Source: Torymus aiolomorphi
Taxonomy: Eukaryota > Arthropoda > Insecta > Hymenoptera > Torymidae
Direction of reading: 5' to 3'
DNA: 64,000 nt
NCBI GenBank assembly: GCA_036365515.1
Contig: CM070874.1
Coordinates: forward strand, 112,721,735-112,785,734
The notes under the pieces were generated by a model that made no database searches, was not told the origin of the DNA, and saw nothing but the letters and a program-made list of their open reading frames with translations. Made by a program: the position numbers and the translations under genes. How positions within the stretch are numbered: position 1 is the first letter of the stretch; each line of letters starts with the position of its first letter. Below, piece after piece: positions 1-39,900 of the stretch.

Positions 1-30
<30 letters not shown>
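1..30. repeat. (AT)n microsatellite at the window edge
   Basis: A pure AT dinucleotide repeat begins at base 1 and probably continues outside the window. Confidence 0.95.
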
Positions 31-35
<5 letters not shown>

Positions 36-470
36 CTTTTGACAAGATAAAAAAAAGATTTGTTATTTGCAACTTTGTCTCGCCCACATGCGTGTTTTTG
101 GCACAATGACACTCCTTCAAATTGCAGCACAACCAGCCGTGGCAGTGTCTTTAATTACAAAATATTCGTCTAATTGTGAGCAACCTTTCTCTCTTAATTA
201 CATTTTAATGGATCTTGCAGTTGTTTATATCGACTTCCTTTGTAGCCTTGAACCCAAACTTTTTACAACGATTTCATTGTAAAAAAATACTTTGTTCTGC
301 CATTATACTATTGTAGTATATATCTGTATGGACGGCGTAATTAATTCTTTTTCTCATTGCAAGGCATTCATCTCCTTGCATCGACAAATACTTCAATTAC
401 TGAAAAATTGAAGATTTCGCTTTTCTGCAAAACAGTTTATCACAGCTTCACTATTAACAGCGAATTCCTG

Positions 471-26820
<26,350 letters not shown>

Positions 26821-27299
26821 TATTTCAAATTCTTTTTATCCAATATGCTATCGAGACATCATCAAGTCTGCAAAGATAATATATATATGAAAAAATTATA
26901 ATGTATATCAACCATATGCTTTTAATTAGTTTGATCATAACTATTTAAAGTTTCAATGCTGCTTTTTACTTCTTTTACATTCTCGTTCCTTTATTTCCTT
27001 TCCACTAACTTCATTTGGCAATCAATTCAAGTGAGCACATAGCATTAACACATTCCTGCTTACTTAGCACTTATTAGCAGCTTTCAATCAAAATAATCAA
27101 ATTTAACAGCTCACATTGAAACTTTTGAATCAAACCAACTCTACCATCAGGTAGCTCAAGTGATTCTAACAAATGGACACCTGTAACCTACAATCACTGT
27201 GAGTGAATACCCATCTAAACAAGGGCATCAGCAATGGTCCTGTGATTCAACGTGTCCAGGTGCTCCATAAACAAACCGCGCCGAGCCGAGAGCATATCC

Positions 27300-28250
27300 T
27301 ACCTTCAACGCCGCAGCGCCGAATATTTTGGAGCACCCGACCAACGTCACACTCCGAAAAAGGAAAAGGCAAAACTTTTCGCCAGGAAAAGAAAGTCTTA
27401 CCTTCGAGAAACGTGCGAGCGAGGGACGCGACCACCGTGTATTAGCGGGAAAAGCCGCGGCGGGCTGGCCCACACAGTGGTTTGGCTTTTGTCACGACTC
27501 TATCTCTCTTTCTCTTACTTGCGGGAGGTTATAACCATACAGACGGACACTCTGCGTGTACCGTACTTACAGAAATACACACGCGCACAGAGACACAGTG
27601 TTGAGCAGAGCAACAGGCGCACGCGCCGTTCTTCGCCACACTCACGAAAAATATTCCTCGCAGCGATGAGAGGTATTCACCACACAGGAGAGGGACACAG
27701 CACGGGCAAGTAGGTTACAACGACGACGACGCCGCGAGGACGCCGCGACGGCCTAATCTCCTCCCGCACATTTTTCGCGCCCAACTTTATTACCTGTCTC
27801 TCTACACGCCCTTCTGCCTTGTGCTGCACACATGCGTTATGTATATATGTATGTATATCTATAGGTTTATAACTTCGTCACGCGGTGGTTGCGAACATAG
27901 CGCGCGAGGATGACTGACTGCGAGGAGAGCGGATTACTGCGCCTGCCTGCCTGCCTGCCCTGCGCGCGCGCCGTTATAATGTAGCGCCGTGACCGCGCGC
28001 CGCCGCTCTGCGGCCTCTGCGCGATCTTTTTCTCTCTGCTGTAAGTATATATGCTGCGTGGTGCAGGCAGCCGCGCCACTCACTCTAGCGAGACGGGAAA
28101 AACGTTGGCGCGCCGAGGCGGCAGAGCTGATACCAGCCACCAGCGCGGCGGGGCGGCTTGCTGGTTGCTGCTTTGCTTTGCTGATGCAGCCTCAGCTCAG
28201 CAGGTGCGGAGTCACGGAGTGGCTACGCTTACGCCTTACGCGCGCATTTG
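27300..28250 (-). promoter_or_regulatory. Probable dia 5' leader and promoter region, CpG-rich
   Basis: This block is far richer in CpG than the flanking AT-rich DNA. It carries good minus-strand donor sites (about 27403 and 27515) that could pair with the dia acceptor at 26868. A short CCTG tandem run lies at about 27940-27960. No supported protein-coding exon was found here. The transcription start is not determined. Confidence 0.4.
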
Positions 28251-28299
28251 GAAGTTCCAGACATATGGCACAGATGTCGCGGTGGTGAGTTTGAATTGA

Positions 28300-30929
28300 G
28301 TTCGTTCGATTTTGGTGAGGTTTTGAGGAGAAAATGGTGAAGAGAAAAGGTCGGAAAAGATTGCTTTTAGGGAGGTTGGTGGGATAAGGGTCGATGGTGT
28401 TGGAGGTGTGAGGGTAAATGGTACGATGTTGTCAAGTATTTTTGGCGAAGGTTGTGGTGTTAGCTAATGGAACGAACTTGGTGGAGAGTAGAATGGGGTC
28501 CCATACTCCCATGAATCAGCAAATCCTGGATTGGAGTTTCATGGAGAGCGAGGTGAAACAAAATTGGAGTCGACCAATCGTGATTGATTTGCAAATTTAC
28601 GAAATTAAGGCGCGACTGTCGAAAAATTATAATTGTTGATACGTTATAAAAACATAATTTGATGGTAATGTTGGTTATTTCATTCAAATTGCTTGATTTT
28701 TTACATAATATTACGTGCGATATTGTCGGAATTGATTCTATTTTTTTATGACGTTTGGTAATCACGATTTAAATAAAATTTATAATTGAACGGTAAATAT
28801 ACGAAAAATAGTATATCATCTTTTTATAATTTAAAAAACCTTGTTAAAACATTATAGAATTGTTCCAATTTTAAAAAAGTCTTTGAAAAAAAGAATTAAT
28901 AGTATTATAGTGTTTCATATCAGAAATCAGACATATGTAATCGAACAGCATTTTTCAGATATACCATCAAGGCTTTAAAAAAAAAAATAAAAAACCGTCA
29001 TTGAATACCAACAACGTTATCAATGAAACCAGAGGTGAAGCAGTGTATAGTGGTTTACATAACTCATGTGCACTTCATAAAAATGCATTATGTGAAAAGA
29101 ATTATGTAAAAGGTTTCGCGTCACGACACACCTATTTACAATTTATATATGTAAAAATTGAGTACTTACAAGCTAAAAAGTCATTAATAAGAAATGCGGT
29201 CAAACGTAAATCTAAAACGAGTAAGGGCCTAGCCTTATAATGGGCGATACTGGGTGTACTCTAACTATTTGCACATTTCAGATTTTCAAATATTATCTGC
29301 ATATTATCTTTGTTTATCTTTTGATTGTTTTAAAGAGTAGGAAAGAGAGTTACGCGAAATTCGTTACACAAGGTTTCATACCTGTTACGAAATTATTTTT
29401 ATTGTGCTATGCGAACATTAATTATATATACATATAGATATATCTATATATGTATCAGGGATCAGATACAGAACTTACTTCTTATTTAATCTTTTCAATA
29501 CAAAATGACTAAACTTTTTCTTTTATTTATATAATTATTTTTTTATTAATTATATCTCTTACTATTTCATTAAAATTTATTCATTTCTTATACTACAAAT
29601 AACAGTAGGTATAATCTTTTTATTACTCAAAATTCTAATAACACTTGAATTTTAATAAAAAAAAACGTTACTTGAAAAGATATAAAAAGATTAACGTAAA
29701 GTTATCTTTAAACGGTTATCTTTCCTTCACCGCCATTTCCTCTCTTAACCCTTCACTTTGCCAGATAATACCATCTCTCCACTTATCCATCTACTTAGTA
29801 TCTTTCCGTCCACACTTTGTTGGAGAAACACACCCGCGCTCTCGTGCGCACGCAGAAAGTCGAGCCGCGCTGCTAGGCTAGCCGCCCGGGCAGCAGCAGA
29901 GAGAGCGCACAGTGTCCGCTGCACACTCGTCCTCTGCGTGCGCGTGCGAGAGAGAGAGAGAGAAAACGACCTCGCCACACACGAATTTCAGCTCCGCCGT
30001 CGTGCTTCTGCCCGTCAGCTGATGATCTCGCACGTCGTCTGAGCATCATCTCTCTCTCTCGCGTCACGAGTCACGACGCCAGCCTCTCTGCTTATCTCGT
30101 CAATTTTTGTTTTTTTCCTTCGTCCCTATGGGCGAACGTCGATAGTGTCTGGTATTCGTGGATCTGATCATGTCCAGGATACGCAAAGATGAGGGGCTGC
30201 ACGGACGGGAACTGCTCGGCTGAGATGTCAAAGTCGTCGTCGACGACGTTGAGTTGGAGCAGCAACAGCAGTGGCCGCAGTAACAACAACCTTGATTGTA
30301 GAAGGTACAGGAGCAGGCAGAGAGAAAAGGAGAGAGAGAGGTGTATTTATAACTTGGCGCTTGTTTATTCATCGCGGGTCTTAATAAACGCGCGGTCGCC
30401 TCTGGCCCGCTATTGATTTGAACAAAGAGAGGATGGGTTCTGGGATGTGTGTGCACAGGAGTTATGGATGAGTGATTTTTGAGATGGTTAGCCACTGCCA
30501 GCACTGAGTTTCTGAGACAAAGGAATTCAGAGGAGATGAATGCTAATTTATTAATTGCTTGGTGATGGAGAGAGAGGCGTGTGATTGATTCCAAGGTGTT
30601 GACGTTGTTTTGATACTGTATGAGTGGGCAAGAATGAAATATGTAAGTGATAGAGTGAAAATAAGCATGAAAATTCAATATTTACAGTTTTTGGAGCTAA
30701 TCAATGAATTAGGTTAACGCATGTAGTACATAACAATGAGAGAACTACATGTGCTCCTTACAGTATTGATTTCTTATTTTAGCTTGTATTATTGACATTT
30801 ATTTCAGTTTTTATATATAATGGCATGAAGTGGATTGGGCTCTTTATTTTATGACTTGATATATGATTCGGAAAGGTTACAGATATAAAAGTATACCAAT
30901 TATAACAAAATATTTCTCGTTTTGTTTAG
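28300..30929. other. Upstream region of the claret-like gene
   Basis: There is no supported coding exon. AT-rich DNA at 28.6-29.8 kb is followed by a CpG-rich, GA-containing block at about 29.83-30.35 kb. That block is the likely promoter and noncoding first exon for the rightward gene. Its first coding exon is preceded by an acceptor (TTTAG at 30925-30929), so an upstream exon must exist. Confidence 0.45.
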
Positions 30930-30944
30930 ATTTAAAAGAATGCG

Positions 30945-33900
30945 ATGGCAGAGATGAAGTTAACAAACAGACAGAATGGAGTAGATTTGAGCCAAGAAAA
31001 TTTGTTTGAGCTTCAGTGTCTAATAAAGGCAAATAATATTCATCATGCAGCACGCAGTGAGTTTCATAACAGGCAATTCTTGGCTTTTGTCTCCGGTGCC
31101 TCAGATCTCGGACTTTATTACTTAAAAGATTCAACATGTTTACCAGTCATCAAAAAAGTTCCATGGTTTCAAAGCTCTAGAAAGAAAATAGCATGTCTTT
31201 GTTTTGACCCATCTGGCTCATGGTTGCTAGTTGCCAGTGTCGATGGATCACTTTATATTGTTCCAGCTAAAACTTTAGTTGATGACTTCTACCTAACTGA
31301 TCAAAAGTGGACGACAAAAGATGTAACTTCATTTTCATCTTTAAATGCACAAAATTCATACTCTAGGTATGTGTATGGTTTATTAATTATTAAATAGCAT
31401 TAGTTGTGTATTATGTTATGTATAAATAATTTAACTATGAATTTGTAGACCAAGTTCATTAGCATGGTGGCAAGGTAGTTCTTTTGCTGGTCAGACTGGT
31501 ATCATTGGCACAGAACAGGGAGAACTGATATTTGTTAATTTAGAAACAGGAGAACAAGTTGGTACCACTAAAATAGAAGGACGTGTTACTAATCTTTCCA
31601 TTTGTCAAGATACTGAGCTTGATACTGTAACTTTATTAATAACAAGTCATTTTAAAGAACAGTGGTATTTGGTTTTGGAGGAGCCTGGTGGTAACTATAT
31701 TTTCCCTTTAAGTAGTGGTGGATCACAAAGATCACCTGCGCACACTGAAGAAGCAGACAACGATGACTCTAAAACATTTCCAACGGCTAGGTCAAGATTA
31801 CGCGGTCTCAAGCAATTATCAGTAGAGAAACTCGTTATACTCAAACAAAAACTTGCTGAGTCCAGAAATCGCAATGCTGAAACTTCTGGAGCAAGGCCAG
31901 GTACAATTTGAATAATTAATTATTAAAAATATCTGTACTTAACATTAAATGTATAATCTTCATTTATTTTTAGTAATTGATATTTTTTCAGACAACAGTA
32001 ATAATGAAAACAATTGTGAAAGTGGCTCTAATGATAATGAAAATTCAAATGAAACAAGTCTTTTCTACAATAAAAAACAAATTAAGTGTAGCACATTTCC
32101 TGTTGCCATACCAAATGACATTTTCATTACACCCCAACGTTTAAAAAATAATCAGACTATTTATACTCGTTATGTCCCATCTTTAAATCATTTAATGGTA
32201 AATATTATTTAAGCTATTACATTATTCAATGCTCTATATTATTAACTAAATTTCTTATACGTGTATGTATTTTTTTAGATTCATGAACGCAATACGTCTC
32301 TATCTCCATCTCACGTTCATAAGGTGCCGGAACAATGTGAAAGTATTTTATTAACAAGTAGATTTTTTTACATTTCCGATAGTAGACATCGCTTTGTCTA
32401 TGTAGTTTCTCGTCCCCTGTCGGAAGTTAGGAAAGTAGATAGATCTGACTTAAATCGAGACTCGATTGTAGCTCGATTTTCCTTTGACAAAAGTGAAGAA
32501 ATCATTAATAGTATATACACATTACCTAGTACAAGGAACGATGGTGATTTTACTTCAGGGAATAGTGAGAATAAAACGTATAATATAGCGAAAGATATAA
32601 CTGATCTCAAAGTTCATATACCACCTGTAGACACTTGCATAGTCGTTACTAATATGGGAATATATAAAATTATTTTAAGGTGTGTAACAACTTATTACAG
32701 ATGCAACCGATATATTTTTATTTCTTATGACTATAATTTATTTGCGCGTAATTTTTTCTAATTTTATATAATGAATAAATAATAAAATAAATCGTAACAT
32801 AATAAATATCATGATATTTTCATTTTCAGGGAACATATATTACCACTTTTTATGGATCTAATATTAAGGCGGCGTGCTGTTGAAGATGCGACTAAACTAG
32901 GATTGATCTTTGGCTTAAATGTACAGCAATTAGTTGAATATGCTGGAGATATGATTCTGTGTAATCGACAGTTCAGCAGAGCTTTGGAATTATATTCCTT
33001 AGCAGGGGTAAGTTTAATAGCAAAAGATATAATCAATCCAACAAGATAATAGAATGAAATTTTATATTGCGATTTAATTTCTACAGTGCCGTCTTTCTAA
33101 AAGTATTTTAAAATTTGCATCAGTTGGATATACTACAGAGCTCCTAAACTGTCTTGTATCCTATTCAACTACTTCTGCAGTCAGTGAACTATCAGAACCA
33201 AACCGAATACATTTTTCTAATTTAAGTGTCCTTGCATTCACTGAGCTCGCTTTAAGAGCTACAGGCTCGCAGAATAAAACAATTCACAAAGATTATCTGT
33301 AAGTATTAATAGAATGCTAATAATTAATTAGTGCAAATAAGAATTATTCTTGTAATTTTCATTAATGAATTATTTTTATTCAGGAACTTCTTGTCTACCA
33401 ATACATTTTATGATGAACTTTTCGCTATAAATATTGCAGTACAGACCAATATGTGGAATGTATTGCATCATTTAGTAGTTAGGAGAGGTTTGGGTCCACA
33501 AGTATTAGATATTCTTGTAAAAGCTTTGCCAACATTTGTGTCAAAAAGTTCGAATCTTGGTCAGCAACATAATATAAGTAAATATATATTTTTAATAAAT
33601 ATAATTATCACGAAAATCTACGCTACAGAGCTTATTACTTACTTTTATGTATTTTTTGCTTTAGATGGCTTGTTAATGTGCTTAAGTGACTCAAGTTTGA
33701 TTCAGGGTATGCTGAACAATCCTAGTACTGCTAGAAACCACATTTCTTTTATATTAGCAAACTTGTCATCTCTTCAAATTTATGTCTTGCAGGTAGTTAT
33801 GATAATACAAATAATTTAATTTTAGATTGATAGATTTTTATACATTTTTTTAAATTATTCTAATAAATATTCGTAATATTGTACAGAGGTTGATTACACT

Positions 33901-36900
33901 ATATGATCCTACAAATGCAGCTATAAGGCCGTTACTTTTACGCTTTAAAGCTCGTCGAAGAGCTGCTTCTCGCAGTTCATACTCTAGTCAGTGTGGTTCA
34001 CTAGATTTATCTGAAGACTTGGTAAGGATATAAAAGATATTATAGATAATCTAATCTATAAAATAATCAATATAATTATTATATAATATCACTTAGGATG
34101 AAAGCGGTGTACTTATAGAAGAAATGACAGAAGAAATAATAGAAGAAGTTATAGAAGTATTTTTACAAACCCTTCTTACTGTACTTCATAAAAAACAACC
34201 TGGTATAAAGTTCGTTTCAAAATACGTGCCATTCACACAACTGTCTGATATTGTAGTAAGTATCAAATGTTTTACGTAAACTTTGTTTTATTGAAATAAT
34301 TTCATATTATGATATGTATTGTTAAACAGGAGCGAAGGGAAAAAGGCGTTAGTGTGGATTTCAAGCGACGACTTTTGAGTACTGGTTTCGCGCACACAGC
34401 TTTAATACGAAACGGTAACGTGTACACTTGGGGAAGTACTTTGCAAGGCTGCTTAGGTAAGCAAAATTTCAAACTTAGAACAAAATGATATAAATATATA
34501 TATGTTTCTGTTAAATTAATTCTTTTTTAAAAATTATCTACAGGAACCGGACCGACGATATCGCGGTACAGCTCGCCACAGGGCATCTGCATTTTCCGTC
34601 GCCTGGGCATCGAGGTGTTATCAATATCATGTGGTCGCTGTCATACTCTCGCTGTGACCAACAACGGCGTGTATTCATGGGGAGGAAATAAATATGGACA
34701 ACTCGGGCTTGGCGAGATGCGCGAATGCCCCAATCCGGAATTGATAACGTCGCTCTCCCAAGAGATTATTGTAGAGGCGGTTGCAGGTATTAATTATGAA
34801 AATGAGAAAATATTGACTTGAAGTCATGCTAAACTTTATTCGTATTTATTGACATTTGTATTTTTTATTTTCATCTTATTTAGTTTGAATTTTTTATTCT
34901 TTATCTCAATCATCTATTACTTCTCAAAATCGTTTATTAAAAGCAAAAATTAGATTGCAATACGAAACGTCTGATATCCCTTTAACATTAATGATTGATC
35001 AAATGTTTAAAAAACTAGGGGGCCGCTAGTGCGCCACAACCCCCCCCCCCCCCGTCTATATAAAAATTTCGTTTTTATATATGAGTTACGACCGCTACTA
35101 TTCAGGAGAACCTTATATCTTTGACATTGCAAAAACTGTTACATCTCAAATACTAATATATTATATTTTGACGAAAACTGTAATGAATTCATGAAAAATT
35201 ATTTGTTTTCTATACTGGCCAAAAATCGACTATAATCGTTCTTTTAGGCTTAACTTACTAGAAATTTTTTTACGCAAAAATGTTCATCACGAAAGACTTT
35301 TGTTTGTTGAAATCTACAACATTTGTATACAATATTTGTGTAAAATCAAATCTTATTTAATGATAAACGAAAATCGACTATTTGAGGCGTATTTACGCGT
35401 TAAAAAATCGTTTTTATAAGTTTAGATCGTCAGGAGCTACATGGAAATGTTAAGTGGGAAAAAGTTTTGTTTCAATGTTATCTATAACTTTTACATTTAA
35501 CTTTTTTGTATAAAATCAATTCCTACTAAGTTATAACCAAAATCGACAATTTTAGGTACATTTCGACGTTAAAAATCGTTTTTGTGGGTTTAACTCGTCA
35601 GAAATTGATTGTACAAAAAAATGTTCAATAGGAAAAAGTTTTGTTTTAATATTATCTATAACTTTTGCATTTAATATTTTTTTGTAAAGTGAAATTTTCT
35701 CAAGTAACGAGGAAAAATCAATTATTTTGTCGATTATATGAGTTATTCCAAAAATTATTTCCTTCTTAGGGTGCGATCCCATGGCGTTCCGAAAAATTAG
35801 ACGGAACCATTTAAGCCCGTGAGAGCGAGAGAGACATTCACGGAAGAACCTCTCTCACACTCAGGGTGCGATCCCATGGCGTTCCGAAAAATTAGACGGA
35901 ACCATTAAGAGTGCTCTCTACCCCGATTGGAACGCCACCTTCTGTTAAAAGTGTTTTTTGTTAATTAAAAAAATTTTGGGCAATATTAACGTAAAAATAA
36001 AGTTTTCCCACGTGTAATTAGTATTAAAGACACGATTACAAGAGTTTTCCCAAATTAAATTCCATTAATAAATCTGTATTTTGTAGAGAAAAATTTGGAG
36101 TCATTTTTAGAAATGTCCACTGAACGTTTGAATTTTCTCTACAAAATACAAGTTCATTTATTCATTTAAATTCATGAAACTTGTTTAAAAGTAATCCTTA
36201 TTAACTTTTACACGTGGGAAAACTGAGTTATGATTAATTTAAAATTTATAAGTACACTTAAATTAATGAAAATACATAAATGAAGTCATGGGGGCGCTGC
36301 GATCTATTCCGGAGTTGGGGTGGTTTAGGTAGAGAGCACTCAGCCCGTGAGTGCGAGAGAGGTTCTTCCGTGAATGTCTCTCTGGCTTTCACGGACTTAA
36401 ATGGTTCCGTCTAATTTTTCGGAACGCCATGGGATCGCACTTCGCGCCTCACGGGCTTGAATGGTTCCGTCTAATTTTTCGGAACGCCATGGGATCGCAC
36501 TCTTACGTCTCGAAAAAAATTAAAAAATTTGTTATACCACTCTAACCTCAAAATCATAACTTTAACATGGTACAAGAAAACAAGGTATGGCATTGCGCAT
36601 ATTTACTCAAGCGAACCAATCAGAGGCGAGCCCGTGATTACGTCATATGTTGGCGGGTTTTTCAAATAAAAAATTTGAATTGAAAATTATTTGAAGTAAA
36701 TAATTACTAAAAAAATGTATTTTAAATACATATTATTACAAAATAGAGAAATAACACATGAAATTATGAAATAGTAAACGAATAGATGTAAAAACATTTA
36801 ATGTATATATTTATTAACAAAGATACATATACAAAAATATTTTAATAGTTAATTACATATTTTCGCCATTTTTTTTGCTTTTGTTCTCAATTTATTTAAA

Positions 36901-39900
36901 AAAGAGTTTCTGTTTATGAGTCTTAGACGAATATAAGTTCTAGTCCATACAAAACATAACAATGCATCATCTTTAATAAAATCATTCTGTCCATTTGTTA
37001 ATTTTATGCGAGTTAATGCAGCCACTTTTTTGAAGATTTTTTTTTCTGAAGATAAATCATTGGCCCATGGAATGCTGAAAAACTGTCCTCTAATACTTTT
37101 GCTATTGATATGAACTCATCTGATGGTTTGATAAGTCCACCTTTTGATAAATGGAAAAGTAAAATATCTTATATTTTCATCTTTTTGTTTTGTAGTTGTT
37201 TTTTTTTTGCAAAACTTTACGGAACAAGTTGGCATTTTTACGAAAAAGCAAATACGCCAATTTTGGAAATAGATAATACTTAATTGCGCCTTTTTTTAAT
37301 ACACTTATACACTCAACCTAAAATGCCTTTGCTCCAAAATTTTTGTTTTTGTGTATTACACTTTACTATAGTTTTTCTGTGGGGAGAATGCATAAACTAT
37401 AGTTTATTCCGCCATATTTGTGACGTCACCACGGGCCTGCGCGAACCGGACGAAAATGCGTCTGCCTAATGGACATACCTTGTTTTCTTATACCATGAAC
37501 TTTAATATGATTATTCGGCTCTCGTGGTATAAAATACTGTATGACACTGGTGCGTAAAGTGATTTTTACTGCATTCGACTTTTCTCACTCGCTTCGCTCG
37601 TGCGAAAAACGTCTCCTGCGGTAAATAATCACATTCCACACCCGTATCGTAATGTACTATTTGAAGGCACACTCATCGGACAAGGTTTTTCTTGTTCTTT
37701 AAGCTTTTCTGAATGCAAACAAAATAGGTACACGCTCGATTTAATGGTATCATTTTTTGGCGACTCTTTTAAGTCAATTTCGGATTGAAAATAATTGACG
37801 GAAATTTCACCTTTTTTTCTAAACGACGAAACTTGAAAAGGATGGTATAATTTTTAAGGCACATCTACAGGACAAAGTTTTTCTTGTTCTTTTTCTTTTT
37901 CTTGTTTTTTTTTCTAAATGGGAAAAAATTATTTACAAGCCCGATTTAATGGTATACTTTTTTTGCGCTATTTTTAAATCTAAAAATTAAGGAAAATTTC
38001 GTCTTTTTTCTATACGGCGACACTTATACATACTGGCATCTGCCTATTTGATCTTTCCATAAATAATTATCTACACTGAAATTATTACTTAAAAAGTTAC
38101 AGTTAAAGTGAATAAAGAACATCAGTCATTCCATTTCATTTTTTATTTACTAATTATAAGAAAATTATAAAATAAGCCTGAATAAGTAAAGTCATAGCTC
38201 GTAAATTTTATAATTTTTCTATATTCATCTACATATTTACATGTCTTATCGCTAAGGCGGAAAGTATTTGTTTTTTGCTTCCCTTTATATTTAAATGAAG
38301 ATTCAATTCTATACATAATATTTTAGTCGGGAATACTTTTTGGACGTCGTCCACTTGTGGCCATGAGAAATTTGTTCCGCTGCACGCGCAAAACTTCGTA
38401 ATTAATACGTTTTCTTCGATTTCGAAAATTACGCCAGGATACGATTTCTTATCATAAATTACTACAATCCAACTGTCTTCTAAATAATTATTGTTAATAT
38501 TATTGTCAAAAGATTTTTGTGTAATTGAATAATTGATTGCACTATCAACAAGACTGTAATGATTGCAGTGTCGCTAAAAAATCATACCATTAAATCGAGC
38601 GTGTGCCTACTTTTTTCACATTCAGAAAAGCTTAGGGACTGTCTCCATAAGTGTGCCTGTTCCTAGGCTCACGGACTCTGACTCAACAATGAACCAATCG
38701 GAGCTAAGCCTCCAAGCTCGAGGCTTGACTTTGAATACTCCGATTGGTGTAGAGTTGAGTCAAAATCAGTGAGCCTATAGGCACAGGCATACTTATGGAG
38801 ACAGTCCCTAAAGGTAGTTCTTCCCAAGAAAACGATCGTTAAAAAAGTATTCTATATAATCTATTGCTCAAATATTCTATTACAAGTGATAGTAAAATCC
38901 AAAAGTAGGTTGCTTTAAGTAACAGAAAAAAAATTTCAAATATAAATTATATACATTAAAGCCTAAATGTTGCTAAATAAGGAAAAATATCATAATGTTC
39001 CTCAATAAATTCACCGCACGAAATTGTCTACAAATCATTTTACACAAAATTAGAGAAATTTGTTTAAAAAAAAATTACAAAAACTTAGAAACTAATAGCT
39101 CTAGCTTTGTGTAAAATGATTTGTTCAAAATTGTATGCGGTGAATTTATCGAGAAACATTTGAAATTCAAAATGGCGCTTTAAACAACAAAATCGAATAA
39201 AAAATAAAAATAAGTCATGATTTTTTGTGATATATAATATTTCCTTATTTAGCAACTTTTAGGCTTTCATACATCGTCGCTTCCGAATAAGAAGGTGCCA
39301 TCTCAACGCCCGGTTATTGGAAAAGGAGTCATCTCAGCGCCCGGTTGGAGAAGGAGTCATCTCGGCGCTCGGTTGGAAAAGGTGCCATCTCCGCGTCCGG
39401 TTGAAAAGGGGTACATTTGATTGAGACTTTCAGCACTGCCAAAGTATATTTTTCGGAAGAGCTTTATATCGCTTTTTATAAAAATAATTACTGTATAAAA
39501 TGATATAAAGCTCTTCCCAAAAATATACTTTGGCAGTGCTGGAAACCTCAATCAAAGGTACCCCTTTTCAACCGGACGCTGAGATGGCACCTTTTCCAAC
39601 CGGGCGCCGAGATGACTCCTTTTCCAACCAGGCGTTGAGATGACTCCTTTTCCAACCGGGCGTTGAGATGACTCCTTTTTATTCGGGAGCGACGATATAT
39701 AACTTATATTAAAAAATTTTTTTTTTTGTTACTTGAAGCAATCTACTTTTGGATTTTACTATCACTTGTAATATAATATTTGAGCAATAGATTATAAAAT
39801 ACTTTTTTAACGACCGTTTTCTTGGGTAAGAACTACCTTAAAGAACAAGAAAACCCTTGTTTGATGAGTGTGCAACAAAATTTTTTCATTTTTTTCGAGA

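Noticed and set aside
35035..35060. Poly-C run as a regulatory i-motif
   Set aside because: A single homopolymer next to repeats; likely expansion or sequencing-length uncertainty.
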